Source of the DNA: Siphonodentalium dalli
Lineage: Eukaryota; Mollusca; Scaphopoda; Gadilida; Siphonodentaliidae
DNA length: 64,000 bases
Direction of reading: 5' to 3'
Assembly: GCA_032622095.1 (NCBI GenBank)
Contig: CP136066.1
Coordinates: 150,362,224-150,426,223, forward strand
This document shows positions 19,289 through 31,070 of this stretch, in pieces (within the stretch, counting starts at the first letter, position 1; each line of letters opens with the position of its first letter). A program made the position numbers and the translations under genes. The notes beneath the pieces are model-generated. The model did no database searches. It worked only from the letters and a program-made list of their open reading frames with translations, and was not told where the DNA came from.

Positions 19289-19844
19289 TTGTTGTGTCAT
19301 CGATATATTTAGACGCTCCGATCAGACTAGATGTAAACACTGGTCTATTTTACCAGTAAACTTATCAACTACATCAATACCAGTATAGTGAATGTCTTAG
19401 ATTTATATATATATATATATAGTATTCAATTTGAAGAAAGAATGATATGTCGTCCCCAACCAACAATTCCATAATAATCGAATAAACAGATTGTTTCCAT
19501 TTTCCATCACATAACAGATACGTTCGAAGGAGGATAACTCTATTTGTCATTATCGTAATTATCTCTGCATGCAAACTTTTTGCGCATGATAATCAACAAC
19601 TCGATCACGAGCGAAGCGGAAATGGTTGAGGAAATGGCCAAGTACGTGGCCAAAGTCGCTGATAATGGTGAAAGAAATGCAGAGAAACCAAAATGAATAG
19701 TGTACACATAAGTATGTTTATACCATGTCGGGTATCCGGAATCCGTTTACATGCAGGATGAGCTACTATACCCTCGCCTGCCGAATAATAGTGATATCAA
19801 TATTATTTATTTTTGACAAAAATGCAATTAACTTTTTACACTGT

Positions 19845-20110
19845 TAAAGTGATGTGAAACACTCCGGTTTCAATAGAAATGGAGAATAATTTTGCTCAAA
19901 GTTGTTCTTTTTACTAATATTAATCAAAATTACCATCACACACCGTCATTCTGACACATTAATTAAATGCACTGACTCTGGATGGCGAAATCATATGTGT
20001 TTGTTTGTCGCCGATTGTTGCGTCCTGAATCTAGATGTAAATTTAGCGTAGTTTTGACTATGTTTTCTATTGAGTGGTATGGTCGAGTTCTTTTAAGTTG
20101 TCGGCGATGT
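19845..20110 (+). repeat. Dispersed repeat (second copy at 33752-34030)
   Basis: TTAAAGTGATGTGAAACACTCCGG onward matches 33752 onward in the same orientation over at least 270 bp, with many substitutions. Non-coding. It lies in the gene B/gene C intergenic interval. Confidence 0.7.
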
Positions 20111-20657
20111 TAGTTGAATGCAACATTCTCCAGGTTGGCATAATCCCTGAATACTAACTTATCAGTCTCACAAACTCGAACAAGTCCATGATATGTTTTT
20201 AAAAATCAACAGTTAATTGGGTCGTGTTTGACTTTGCAATTTTCGGTATAATGCGCGGCAATGGACAAAATAACAATGGAATAAGTCGATCTTCTTGAAA
20301 TATGTCACCAGATTCGGTTTTGTGACTTGCAGCATGCATGTATTTAAAAATTAAAATGTTATGTATCTTGATTATTTTCGTCAAATTGACTTGATGTACG
20401 ACCCGAACACTATGATTTGGCATGGCCGTTTAGAATTGGCATTGTCACATATATAAGTTGGAATTGGCATTTTATGCTATGCAGCATGTCAAAGTTTCCT
20501 TTAATATATCGAATCTTATTATTGCATGCGTAAGAGTGGGTCGGGGTATATATTTTTGACATTATCATCCATGTCAGCGGAATTCGAGAAATATGGTATC
20601 AATACGAAACTGGGCGTGAAACATTCACACCCGCTCGTCTTGTAACTTATTTTTTCG

Positions 20658-20880
20658 GACACTAAATCCGCCCATTTATAGGACCATATCATATTATACT
20701 CAACAGAATATATGCAACAAATGAATGAATTTAAGCCATGGATGAGTGTAAAATACACCCATGTGCTCTATGAACGATGTAAACAACATGGTATTTATAA
20801 TGAAAATGAGTTTATGACTGTTGAGTATAATATATAGGAGATGTTCACATAAATGGCCGGATTTAAATGCTGTCTGTCAC
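20658..20880. mobile_element. Degenerate MITE of the AGGGGTACTGTAC family
   Basis: The ACTAAATCCG end, the AATGAATGAATTTAAGCC block and the closing AAATGGCCGGATTTA match the complete copy at 41578-41911. The terminal bases are decayed. Confidence 0.55.
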
Positions 20881-21399
20881 TTGCTATTGTAATCTTTGCA
20901 GAAATAAATTTTCTTGTTATCTTTGCAGCCCCATGTGTACGCGACCCTAGAGAAATGCACATGCAGTTTAGAATACACAAATAAGGTTCATCAGTTGGGC
21001 AATTATCCTTTGATTTAAATAAAAGTCATGGAAGACATTGCATATCACAATATGATTTATATTTTTGATAACATGATGTTTTACAACTCCCATACATATA
21101 TATCAATAACAAAATAACAATAACAAAAATCAACATCTATATACAGCATCAACTTGGTCAAATATCAGGCAAAATATGCGAACTGAATGACCCTTACGTT
21201 GCAGTTTGTTGACAGACGATGATGTAGATGATTCCACATATTTAGGAAGACTTCTATGACCTAGCTCTTCTAGACAATGAACAATTCATTAGTCATCGTG
21301 GATGCGCGTGTGGTGTGTGGCGATTCAACCTTGTCGCACAGTGCGAGAACGTTTGACAACCACGTAGTTTTATTTCCTTTTAGTGTTCATCGGTTTTGC

Positions 21400-21540
21400 T
21401 CATGGAAAGGAATTATTGTAATGTATGTTGAGATCAATTCCACAAGCAACAGCGTGCGATTTGTAGAAGGCGACCTGGTCCAGCAGGTTGTCGCGTTCTT
21501 CTGTTAGCTCCTTGTTTCTTCTCTCTAGCTCCACAACTTC
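21400..21540 (-). CDS. bZIP gene C, exon 3 (leucine zipper, C-terminus)
   Basis: 46 codons plus stop after a TTTTCAG acceptor. It encodes EVVELERRNKELTEERDNLL with zipper leucines at residues 5, 12 and 19, Tyr at 26, then SHAVACG, at the place of the AHRPAC block of Fos proteins. A minus-strand AATAAA at 21369-21374, 26 nt after the stop, is a candidate polyadenylation signal. The model with exons 1 and 2 has about 237 residues. Confidence 0.8.
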   Translation of the reverse strand, partial: EVVELERRNKELTEERDNLLDQVAFYKSHAVACGIDLNIHYNNSFP

Positions 21541-21669
21541 CTGAAAATTAGAGGGCACATTAACACCGTTACTCAGCCGAAGTGTCATGCAAAAAAAAAA
21601 ACGAATAAACAATCTATAAATGTATACCAATAAAACTCAATTTTGTTTGTTTGTTTGTCTGTCCGTCTA

Positions 21670-22400
21670 TATATATGGGCTACCAAACGATTGGACCCTC
21701 GGAGCTGAATATTTGTACACAGGGGTCAATTGACCCGTGGACTGTCATGGGATAGGTACCGTTGACGTCAGATGCCCTAAAAGTGCACTAATAAATCATT
21801 TAACTAAATAATAATTATAAACCCAAAATTGTTGGCATATGGTCGTTTAAAATTGACCCGATGGGTGTTCTGGGATATCTGTTGTTGACCCCAGTCGACT
21901 TTAAATTAACACTAATAAACAATTCTAATTAAATAGTTGATGATTCATAGCCAAAATGGTTAGACCTTGGTCGCTGGAAACTTCCATACAGGGGTAAATT
22001 GATCAGGTGAGTACCATTGGGTAGGTGCCGTTGATCACAAAAGATAACTTTAAAAAATAGTACAACATATTTGCAATAAAGACCTTTGACCGCAGATGAC
22101 TTAAATGGGGACTAATAAATTATATTAACATAAATAAATTAACATACATGAAGAGAGTTTATTATCAGCTCATATGTGGGGGAATTGGCACACAGAGGTA
22201 ATTTGACACGGGGAGTGGCATGTGATTATGCCGTTGACCTCAGATGACTGAAAGAGGCACTACTAATTAGCAATAAAGAGCGTATGCTTTCAACTTAAAA
22301 CACAGAGGTAAATTTATCCGGGGAGTGTCATGCAACAGGTGACAAATACCACAGACGACAAATAATTAATTAAAATGACCTGAAGGGGCACTGATAATTT
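21670..22400. repeat. Decayed tandem satellite in gene C intron 2
   Basis: About five diverged units of roughly 120-190 bp share ACAGGGGTAAATTGACCCG, GGTGCCGTTGACCTCAGATGAC and GGCACTAATAAAT blocks. In the first unit a change produces a perfect CRE/ATF octamer TGACGTCA at 21763-21770. An AAAGAGCG motif is at 22275-22282. Confidence 0.6.
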
Positions 22401-22861
22401 ACTCACTCTTGCCCCGAGGAACTCCGGGTACCCCAGCTATACAGTACTCTATATAGCTTTATCTGGGCTCCCTGTCAAGATTTATTATGAGCCCAGATAA
22501 GCTATAAGTATCGAGTTTCACATCGCGGTTATTCAATGATATTTGCGATATGGAATCGGTTGCATCAAATGAAAAGTCTGAACTATATAAAGGTTATTTA
22601 CATTAGTATAGTTTATACACTGAAAACATCACTATAAAATTACGCCAGACGTTGAACGTTGTCTTTAACTCAAGCTGTTTCCGTATACGTAATATGATTT
22701 CTACCATGCGTAGTTTGCTATCGACGATATTAGAGATATTTACGAACCAAACTAACTCGTTTTTCTAGTTTCAGAGAAGAGAGACGTTAGATTTTTTCTT
22801 AAAATGCGACACCATCTGTATAATGTTTCCTATTTTTCGTACGGATATGTAAAACACGAAC

Positions 22862-22969
22862 CATTTCAACGTTCCTCTCGCTCTGAATTTTCTTTTCTCT
22901 GCTTTTCTTCGCCGCTCTTCTGTTGCTCGCTCGCCTCCTGTTCTGACGTTCGAGCTCTTCTTTCGTCAG
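22862..22969 (-). CDS. bZIP gene C, exon 2 (basic DNA-binding region)
   Basis: 108 nt, 36 codons, phase 0 at both ends. TTTTCAG acceptor; the donor is a weak GTTCGT, placed by exact alignment of length with genes B and D. It encodes LTKEELERQNRRRASNRRAA then KKSREKK, a canonical basic region with Ser at the DNA-contact position. It links exon 1 (24587-25051) to the zipper exon (21400-21540). Confidence 0.8.
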
Positions 22970-23399
22970 CTGAAAAGAACGACGACAAACAACTTTTAAA
23001 TTTATTTTAAACTGATGCAAATGATTCCGACAAGAACTTATATATTTCGAAGTTAACCAGCATAATCTTTTTTATACGGCTGTTTTAAAAAAAACGGGAC
23101 GCATCATGTTATTGGTATCTCCGTCTACCTGTCCTCCGTTCGCTCGCTTTTTGGTTTCGGTTTGATAATTATTATAGATATAGTCTCAATTGAATGGAGT
23201 GAAATTTGGTATGTGGGTTTTGCTAGCACACAATACAGGTCAAGTTCGAATTCAGATTCTGCCCGCCAATAATCACCAGAATTGTGGCCCTTTATGTTGG
23301 AATTTGCACTCAATTTTCGTTTTCGGATGATAACTTTCGTATGTCTGATCTGAATGGAATAAAATTTGGTATGTGAGTTTACTAGATAAAAGTACAGGT

Positions 23400-23728
23400 T
23401 TCCGCCCATCAAAGCTCAGAGTGGTCAGTTATTTCTCGAGATGTGCAATTATTTGTGTCTAAGAAAACAGTCGTCAAACCGACAAAATTGCGGATGAAGA
23501 TGGATAACTCTAAAATTAAGTGGTAAATGGCCAAATTTCGTGATACTCAAGTGATAATACGGTTATATTTTGTTGATAAATAACACGTTTTGGGAAATTT
23601 GATACCATAATTGACAGTGGTTAGCATTATTTTGTTGCACAATAGATTCTGATAGCTAAAGCGTATTTTGAAGAAATGTTGTTGTTGTATCTTGATGATA
23701 TGGGGACGTCTGATCGGATTGAGTACCT
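23400..23728. mobile_element. TTAA MITE, family AGGTACTCAA (partial copy)
   Basis: Ends GATCGGATTGAGTACCT followed by TTAA (23729-23732). It shares CATCAAAGCTCAGAGTG and AAGATGGATAACTCTAAAAT blocks with 59231-59575. The left terminus is not recognised. It lies in gene C intron 1. Confidence 0.6.
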
Positions 23729-23904
23729 TTAAATGATCACGGAAGTAATATAATAGTATTTATAACATTCCATAAGTGATATTAAGTTTCCCAAAAGAAA
23801 TGCTGAATGTGCGTGGGTATATATATGCCTCTAAATAAAAATTTCATTATGTAATTGACTCCATATAGAGAGAAAACGCCCACGAAGCAACCGGCGAAGC
23901 GCCA

Positions 23905-24360
23905 TTAAAGACACGGTTGGCCTTGGCGGTGGGTATCCTGTGAAAATATCTCCACCCGTCAAAAACCGCCACAAACAGAAAGAACATCAAAATGTAGATA
24001 GACTTTGTCCGTATACAAATAAGAAATATCGCATAAACAGTATGTTATGGTCATATGTTTGACCATTGTTATGTAAACAAAAGCATAAAAAGTTACTTTT
24101 CTGGTGTTTTGTTTATATTATGATGGTAAACATAAAGAGCGTTCTTTGTTGGTGAATACCTGATATGGAACTAATAAAGAGCGTTTATGCCATTTGTGTG
24201 TGAATACCCAGTAGCATTGTGCTGTCTTCTGTAACACAATCAGTCTCTTGCTTAGGTAAAATATAGTAGGTCTTTATGATAACATGCTGTTTACGCGATG
24301 GTCATGGTATATATGAACGGAACTGTATGCGTTTTAATGTTTTTCTGTTTACGGTGCTTG
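23905..24360. repeat. Dispersed repeat in gene C intron 1, inverted relative to 1-160
   Basis: 23905-24060 is the reverse complement of the window start; 24280-24360 is a weaker copy in the other orientation. Two AAAGAGCG motifs (24134-24141 and 24176-24183, 42 nt apart) lie between the halves. Confidence 0.65.
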
Positions 24361-24586
24361 AAACAAATATGAATATTTTCGACAATTAAGGCCGCACGTG
24401 CCTTTAAGTTTTAAAATTTCTAACTTCATATACCACAATTTTGATCAAAAGGAGAAACAATAACCTCCCCCACTAATTACTAAAATTTCCAAGTGTTGAA
24501 CATTTTGACCAATGTTGGTGGGTTATATAGACACCCCAGACCCCCCTGTCGCCACATTACGTGTTAGTGAAATAGTTTACATGTAC

Positions 24587-25051
24587 CTCATAATGTTTTG
24601 AAATGTTGGACAAATCCACTTGCATTTCCATCTTTCCTTGAGATAGCCTGCGCGATTGTATTGTGCATTTCAATTGCTCCTTCAGCAGCGGTGTGATGGT
24701 TTTGGTGCTACAAGCCTGCTCGGCCAGGTGACGCATGTCCTCGGATACGCCACCAGGACACGCCTTAATAAGGTCATCTGGAGTCACGAAGAATGATGAA
24801 TCCTCCGGGTTGAGCAATGCCGGTGAAACAGAGTTCTCCCAATCCGGTACTTCCATGAAATGACTAGTAGAATTTGAATGGCTGATCGTGCACGGGCTTG
24901 GGAGAGAGGTAGACTGTGTGCAGTTCGTATCTGTGTATGACAGGTTTGCCATTACTGGCATCTCGTTCACTGTCCCTGACATCCATGCATTGAAATCATA
25001 GAAACTGTCATCCGCCATATTCCTAAGTACTGTGTATTCTGGCTGACTCAT
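24587..25051 (-). CDS. bZIP gene C, exon 1 (N-terminal region)
   Basis: 155 codons. The start is the ATG at 25049-25051 (MSQPEYTVLRNMADDSFYDF). A TTTTGCAG acceptor-like site lies three bases upstream, so the coding start may follow a 5'UTR intron. The exon ends in GAG before a GTACAT donor (phase 0). Residues near 117-150 carry KTITPLLKEQLKCTI and a GKMEMQVDL segment, the N-terminal motif shared with A, B and D. The earlier part is Ser/Thr/Pro-rich with acidic patches, as in an activation domain. Upstream DNA holds a cluster of AP-1-like half-sites. Confidence 0.8.
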
Positions 25052-25248
25052 GATCTGCAAAATAACAACAATTTGAGTGAAGCAGAAACAAACAACATAA
25101 TTTGCAGCTCGCCCAACGTGGTTTCGGCATTATTCAAAGAAAGATCAAATATAGGCCATTAGGTCTATATACCTGACATGTTTTATTATGCTTATATATG
25201 AGAACTCCGCAAATAAATCAATAAGAAGGTGGATAACATCTTCTTAGC

Positions 25249-25416
25249 TTAGTCATAATGACTAAGGCAGAAAATTAGTTACAACGACTAGGGTGATGTT
25301 AGTCATAACGACTAAGAAATGGTTAGTCAAAGTGACTCATTGAGCCATTATTAGACCACAATTGTGTTAGTCAACATGACCAGGATGGAGTCACAATGAT
25401 TAACTTTTCTGAGTCA
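25249..25416. promoter_or_regulatory. Cluster of AP-1-like half-sites upstream of gene C
   Basis: TTAGTCATAATGACTAA (25249-25265), TTAGTCATAACGACTAA (25299-25315), TTAGTCA at 25323 followed by consensus TGACTCA (25333-25339), GTTAGTCAACATGAC (25366-25380), GAGTCACAATGATTAAC (25388 onward) and consensus TGAGTCA (25410-25416), all 200-365 bp 5' of the gene C start codon. Further TGACTAA and TTAGTCA copies lie near 25767-25787. It may be an AP-1/ATF control region or just a decayed palindromic repeat. Confidence 0.45.
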
Positions 25417-25939
25417 CTGGGAATGTGAATATGTAATTTGGTAGAAATTGTGTGCAAATTATTTCAATACTCCACCAGATGATATATTATCAAGAATAAG
25501 AGCATTCTCTAAAACACAGATTTTAATACTGGTCTATTGAGGGGAATAACAATATATATAGTTTGTGGTATATATTGGTCTGTTTAACTTGTTAATTTTC
25601 CCTAGATGTCCGTGGTGTCGTGACATAAGAACCTTTTATCCAAATAGTGTAGCCTTTGGTGATGGAGTGAAATTCTGATAGATGCCATTACAATTTATAT
25701 CGTCCAATCACATTCGTTCAATTATAGATCCAATAGAACTGCGATGCAAGTGACCCCAAATGCTTGTGACTAACCCTAAGTTAGTCACATTGACCCGATT
25801 TCTCCTCAGTGTAAAGGATGTACAACGGGCTGCAACATTCTGTTATCAATCAGAAAAGGCTTTATATGTTTTATAGATTAAAGAACTCAGAACTGTCAAG
25901 CAGTCACATAACTATATATATTACCAGCTGATACAGGCT

Positions 25940-26310
25940 CCACTCGGGAGATTTTATTCAGCGTCGGAGGGGCCTGCGGCTCCTTTGTGCGCAAGGGGCC
26001 TGCGGCCCCTGAGTGCGATTCGCGCACATTTGGAGACTTATGCCAGTTATTCTGTTGGATGTCACGGGCCACAGTGAAACACATATACAAAGAGCACACA
26101 TCTGGTCTGGAAATAGGTTCATATCGAAACTTTAAATCAAAATTTTGTAAAACTAACGCCGTTATAACCTCCGCCAGGCTACCCCGAGTCAAATTTTAAA
26201 TTTGGTTGAAATCGGTCTATAGGGGTCTGGGAGAAAAACAGACAGACAAACAGACGGACAGGCAGACCGATCCTGTACTCTTTTATACATATAGATAACA
26301 ATCATCCCAC
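25940..26310. mobile_element. 3' end of a LINE/SINE-type repeat
   Basis: TTCAGCGTCGGAGGGGCCTG at the left recurs at 41466 in related form. The right part (AAATTTGGTTGAAATCGGTC, then a CAGACAGACAAACAGACGGAC tail and TTTTATACATATAGAT) looks like the 3' end of an RTE-type repeat common in marine invertebrates. No intact ORF. Confidence 0.55.
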
Positions 26311-26821
26311 AAGCTTTGGTTGGAGGCACAGTAGTTGAACTATATATAATATATATAGGCTATATATAGCAGATATGGTGCAGTAGCATGGTGAATCCCT
26401 CCCAATCTCAAAACAATTTGCACTGTCTCAAAACTTACATTTGCTTCTATATATAATATGTTGATATATACTCAGGCTACATATATTCAGCATATATAAT
26501 ACAGAGTGAATTGTTTTTCGCAGGAAAAGTTACAGCAATAACGGTTTTAATGTTTGATTTACAACTGGAGAAACCGACGGGGAATGTTACCTTTACTGCG
26601 ACAATCAACCAATTTCTCATAATGTCAATATCCCCGCCCAGAGCCCGGCAGAGGTTTTAACACATAAACCAATAAATTTCGCGATATGGATCAAACCTTG
26701 AAATTTCACCCAACGAATGAGTGAAATTACTCCAACAAAACTATTCGGTTATATAGGAATTCGAGTAATGCTCTATACTACATATATATAGGAGGGAAAT
26801 AACACAATCATGTTTGCATTG

Positions 26822-28358
26822 TATACCCTCAATTATTGGCCCTTTCCTATTTTTAGTTTACATAAACGACCTCCCTGATCACATTAATGCAACCACAAGA
26901 ATGTACGCGGACGATACTTGCCTTATGACTACCCATTATGACATCGATATCCTAACCAAGAACATGAACGATGACCTTGAAAGAGTCGCAGACTGGGCAA
27001 ATAAATGGCTAGTTAAATTTAACCCAACGAAAACTAGGGCAATTTCCTTTTCCCTTACAAATAACAACGTGACCCCGAATTTAAAATTCGAACAAGAAAA
27101 TGTATTATTTACAAACTCACACAAACATCTTGGACTTGAAATACAATCGAATCTAAACTGGAACACTCATATAAATACAATAGCAAACAAAGCAACATCT
27201 CGTCTCTCACAATTAAGAAGACTGAAGTACGACCTAGACCGAAAGTCGCTTGAAAAAATATACACAGCATATATATTACCAATTATAGACTATGCCGATG
27301 TAGTGTGGGGCACAGCAACAGATTACTTATTAAAAAAGTTCGATGACATACACAAGGATGCTGCAAGAATAGTAACAGGATTAACGCGTTCCGTAGATAT
27401 AAATCGCTTGTTTGACGAAGTAGGATGGTCAAGGCTTGAAATTCGACGAGAACTCCACGAGTTGCACACCATGTTTAAAATAATAAACAACCAAGTCCCC
27501 AATTACCTCACGCTCATGTTGCCACCCCGATCAAGACAAGTTGCCAGTAATCGATATGATATGCGCGAACCTGACAAATTCTATTCATACCGTTCGCATA
27601 CAGAACATTTCAGAAACTCTTATTTACCTAAAAGTACGTTATCCTGGAATAAACTACCAAAGCCTATTACAAATGTAAGTACTCTTCCTGAATTTAAGAT
27701 GAATTTGAAATTAATTGACCCGCCCACGAAACCTCCCCAATTCTTTATTAATGGTCCAAGAAAACTAAGCATTTTACACTGCAGAATTCGCAACTATTGT
27801 AGTGAATTAAAATCAGATATGTGCAACAATTTTATCTCTGATACCTCTAAATGCACATGTGGATACGAAGTCGAAGATGCCTTTCATTATTTCTTTGAGT
27901 GCCCCCTGTATGCTACCGAAAGATGCGAACTCTTCAATAAGATTGCAGCCCACCAATTTATAATATCTAACATTTCATCCTTACTCACAGGGATATCATC
28001 AGAATCGAATCGACGCAATGAAATTCTTTTCCATTTTGTTTATTCATACATTTCATCAACGAAACGTTTTAATTAGGCCCCCTCCGCTAACAAATATAGG
28101 CGAGATCCTCCTTTGCGTTACAAATGTTGACTACCTCAGATGAAATTTCAAAAGCAGGATAGGACTGACAGCAATCACAACCACACCATACATCACCCTG
28201 TATATATGTTATGTTCGTCATCTACTTTGTATTTGTTAAAATGTATATGGGAGAGGGGCGGATTTAAGTTGTTAAAACTTGTGCCCCGATCCCTTGTGTA
28301 ATATTATATTACAATAAAATATGTTTAAACAATTGTATACCCAAGCCAAAAAAAAAAC
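26822..28358 (+). mobile_element. LINE (jockey/CR1-type), 5'-truncated, with 3' tail
   Basis: One open frame of about 415 codons to the stop at 28076 begins inside the reverse transcriptase (IGPFLFLVYINDLPD, then catalytic MYADDTCL) and continues through the thumb region to a C..C.CGYEVEDAFHYFFECPLY motif. The 3' UTR ends with AATAAAATATG and an A-run near 28350-28358, a normal LINE tail. The first third of the element is missing. The intact frame suggests it is one of the younger insertions here. Confidence 0.85.
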
Positions 28359-28495
28359 GCTGGTAAAATAGACGAAACTCAAACAATAATTTAGCGTTTT
28401 TAAATCAGTTTCTTAATTGAGTATATATGCATCATGGTTCTGATGGTAATATCAACAATCAATAGCGATTATAATTAAATACACCCCATGCATAT

Positions 28496-28672
28496 ACAGT
28501 ACGGTAATGCCCTAAATAATCGACTCCTTAACCACAGCAGAATTATGGGTAATTTTTCAGGATTTAGTCGGAAATATGCATGGCTTGTTGCCATAAATCC
28601 TGAAAAATTACCCATAATGCTGCTGTGGTTAAGGAGTCGATTATTTATAGGGCATTACTGTAGATATATATG
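28496..28672. mobile_element. Hairpin MITE, TA-flanked (Tc1/mariner-type ends)
   Basis: The two halves are reverse complements over about 65 bp (GGTAATGCCCTAAATAATCG at the left, its complement at the right). The ends read TACAGT...ACTGTA, with TA at both sides. A half-copy is at 63105-63181 and an end fragment at 168-183. Confidence 0.65.
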
Positions 28673-29429
28673 ACGGGATTGGACGTCTCTTTGATCATTG
28701 ATGATAAAGTTACTTAAAATAATGCTATCCCGTGGACGTGGAGATTGAGTCTGATGGACATTTTTAGAAATCGTTTGATTGTCGGAAGTTTGAGAAGGGA
28801 TTTTTCGAGTTGTTTCCGCACAATCATGAAGAACATCCTACTATCCTAAAGAGGAATTAACACGCGTGAACCTGAACGCATAGGGTGTGGACAGACTCCC
28901 CCCCCCCCACAACAAATACAAAAAAAATACTCCAGGCATAATAGTATACCTCACCGTATAGTGCATTAGTGCTTCCGTCAAGCCGTTGTCGGGCAAATAT
29001 ATTGTAACTGTTTTTGCTGGGCAGGCTTGTCAACTTGTTTTTATGAGATTACTGTTTACTGCCCTATATATATACACAGCCCACACAACTGTAAAATGTA
29101 TCATCGGAAACTTCAGATTCGCTGTAAATTCCAAGGATGTCCATTGTGAATTATTATCTTTGGTGAGTACACTCCGGTCTTGATAATGGGCCCGTGAGGA
29201 GGGGAGACTTCTCCCAGAATATATCCCAGCTCAGGCATCCTGTCCAGTCTTCCATATTTGTCTTCAGTATATGTCCCGAATAATATAACGTCGGAAAATT
29301 TGGCGGCGACGAAGGGCAAGGATACATAACACCCCCATAATATTTTGGGGAAGTTACGCGCCTATAGGTTTGGGGGTGTCTTTGCATGGTCAAAATCTTC
29401 AACAGTTGGAAATTTCATGCCGAGAACAA

Positions 29430-29760
29430 TATTTGTCATCCAGCGATACATCTATGATACACACTCTCATGCGATTCCGGACAAGAAATAATAAATTACC
29501 AATCGAAGAAGGATCATGGACAAACCGAGAAAGTGCACATTATATATATGACGCAGAGTTAGGAGATGAATTCCACGTTATTTTTAAATGTGAAAAATTA
29601 AAGGGTTTGAGAGCAAGATACATCAAACCATACTATTTCAATAGACCAAACACTTTGAAGTTGAACCAATTATTCAATCAACATATAGCGAACGCAAAAC
29701 AAAAAACCTTTCGATATTCATTAAAAGGATTTTGGAAATTTTCGGAAACTCCTGATGCTT
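29430..29760 (+). mobile_element. LINE C-terminal fragment
   Basis: The frame contains RFRTRNNKLPIEEGSW followed by GDEFHVIFKCEKLKGLRARY, matching the C-terminal region of the LINEs at 11.8-12.65 and 15.4-17.6 kb. The reverse transcriptase core is absent. Confidence 0.65.
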
Positions 29761-30119
29761 ACGCACATGACTGTATACGCGCTCACATTTGTAGGTGCAC
29801 GAGTAAACACATGTATATAAGTACATATAAATTCGTTGATACACACCATAGATCATAGATTAGTAAATATATTATCTGATTAGGATGAGTAAAAAAGTCT
29901 TTTAAACGCAACACCGATGTATACCATAGAATACCACCCCATTCACACCAGCATAATGAGTTGTTGTGTATGTATACATGTACATGTATTGATGATTCGT
30001 AGTTTTTGTCTATTTTCTCTGTAATGTCTTTTATGATGACCAGAGTTACTATTAAAATTGAATGAACATAACATTGGTTGGAAATTTTACATCACATATA
30101 TATAGCCTAGGTTATAATT

Positions 30120-30590
30120 GCTTGATTTTCCAACAAAAATTAGTGGACATTTAGTTGTTTTTAGACCAACAGTAGCATATTTTCCTATATTTAGTCAAAA
30201 TTTGATACTGAAACTGCTAGAAGTAATGTTGGGAAATTTTCCTCGTATCTTGGTGGAAATTTTTCAACAGTTGAAAACTATGAGGTACCAGTTGGAAAGT
30301 TCCAACCCAAGGAGGGGGTGCAAATGGTATTCGCAAACATGGGAGTTTGGTCTGGTTCAATGGGGGAGGGGCTGCTTGGAAATTTCAAGTTGGACATCCT
30401 CGACGGAGACCTTATAGCCACGTCCCTGTCCAGACGACAAAACATTAAGCTGGAAAGACATTTGACTGGTATGAAATATTGATGTTCACAAATTAAGGGG
30501 AGGTCAAGTGACCAATTTTGAATGGGGATTTCCATGCAAAACTGCGGAGCAAAAGTTACAGAGTTTCACATACTTCTGAGTGTGACTTAA
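30120..30590. repeat. Dispersed GTTGGAAATTTTCCAAC-rich repeat (copy 1)
   Basis: Shares TTTTAGACCAACA, TTTCCTATTTTTAGTCAAAA, CAGTTGGAAA and a GGGGGAGG block with 34400-34960, 39380-40620 and 52340-52680. No coding potential seen; probably an old transposon family. Confidence 0.5.
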
Positions 30591-31070
30591 AGGTACTCAA
30601 TCAGTAAAGAGGGTCCCCATCTCAACAGATTCCAACAACAACAATCCGATCAGAGGGTCCTATATTACTATTTCTTTGGCTTTGGGGGTAAAAAATATTT
30701 GATTCTAGTCGAGGAACCCATCAAACAAAGCTCAGAGTTATTAGATATTGATTTTTGAAATTTGTTATTTTCTCGAGATGAGTACTAATAATTGCCGTCA
30801 ATTTCGTATCCTGCTCGAGATTTGAACACCAAAACTATATTCAAACAGACAAGGATGGATAACTCTAAAATCAAGTGGTAATAATAACGAAATTTTGCCT
30901 GAGATCTGGGCCAGAAAGTATTCCCGATAATGAAAAATAATAGATTTCTAAAATCGATATCTAACAAATCTGAGCTTTGATGGGTGACTTCCTCGACTCG
31001 AATCAAATACTTTTGACCCCCGAAGCCATTGAAATAGTAATTGAGAGGAGTTTTATCGGATTGAGTACCT
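30591..31070. mobile_element. TTAA MITE, family AGGTACTCAA (copy 2)
   Basis: Starts AGGTACTCAA and ends TTGAGTACCT, flanked by TTAA at 30587-30590 and 31071-31074. The whole 480 bp is close to the reverse complement of 3587-4055, so it is the same element in the opposite orientation. Confidence 0.8.
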
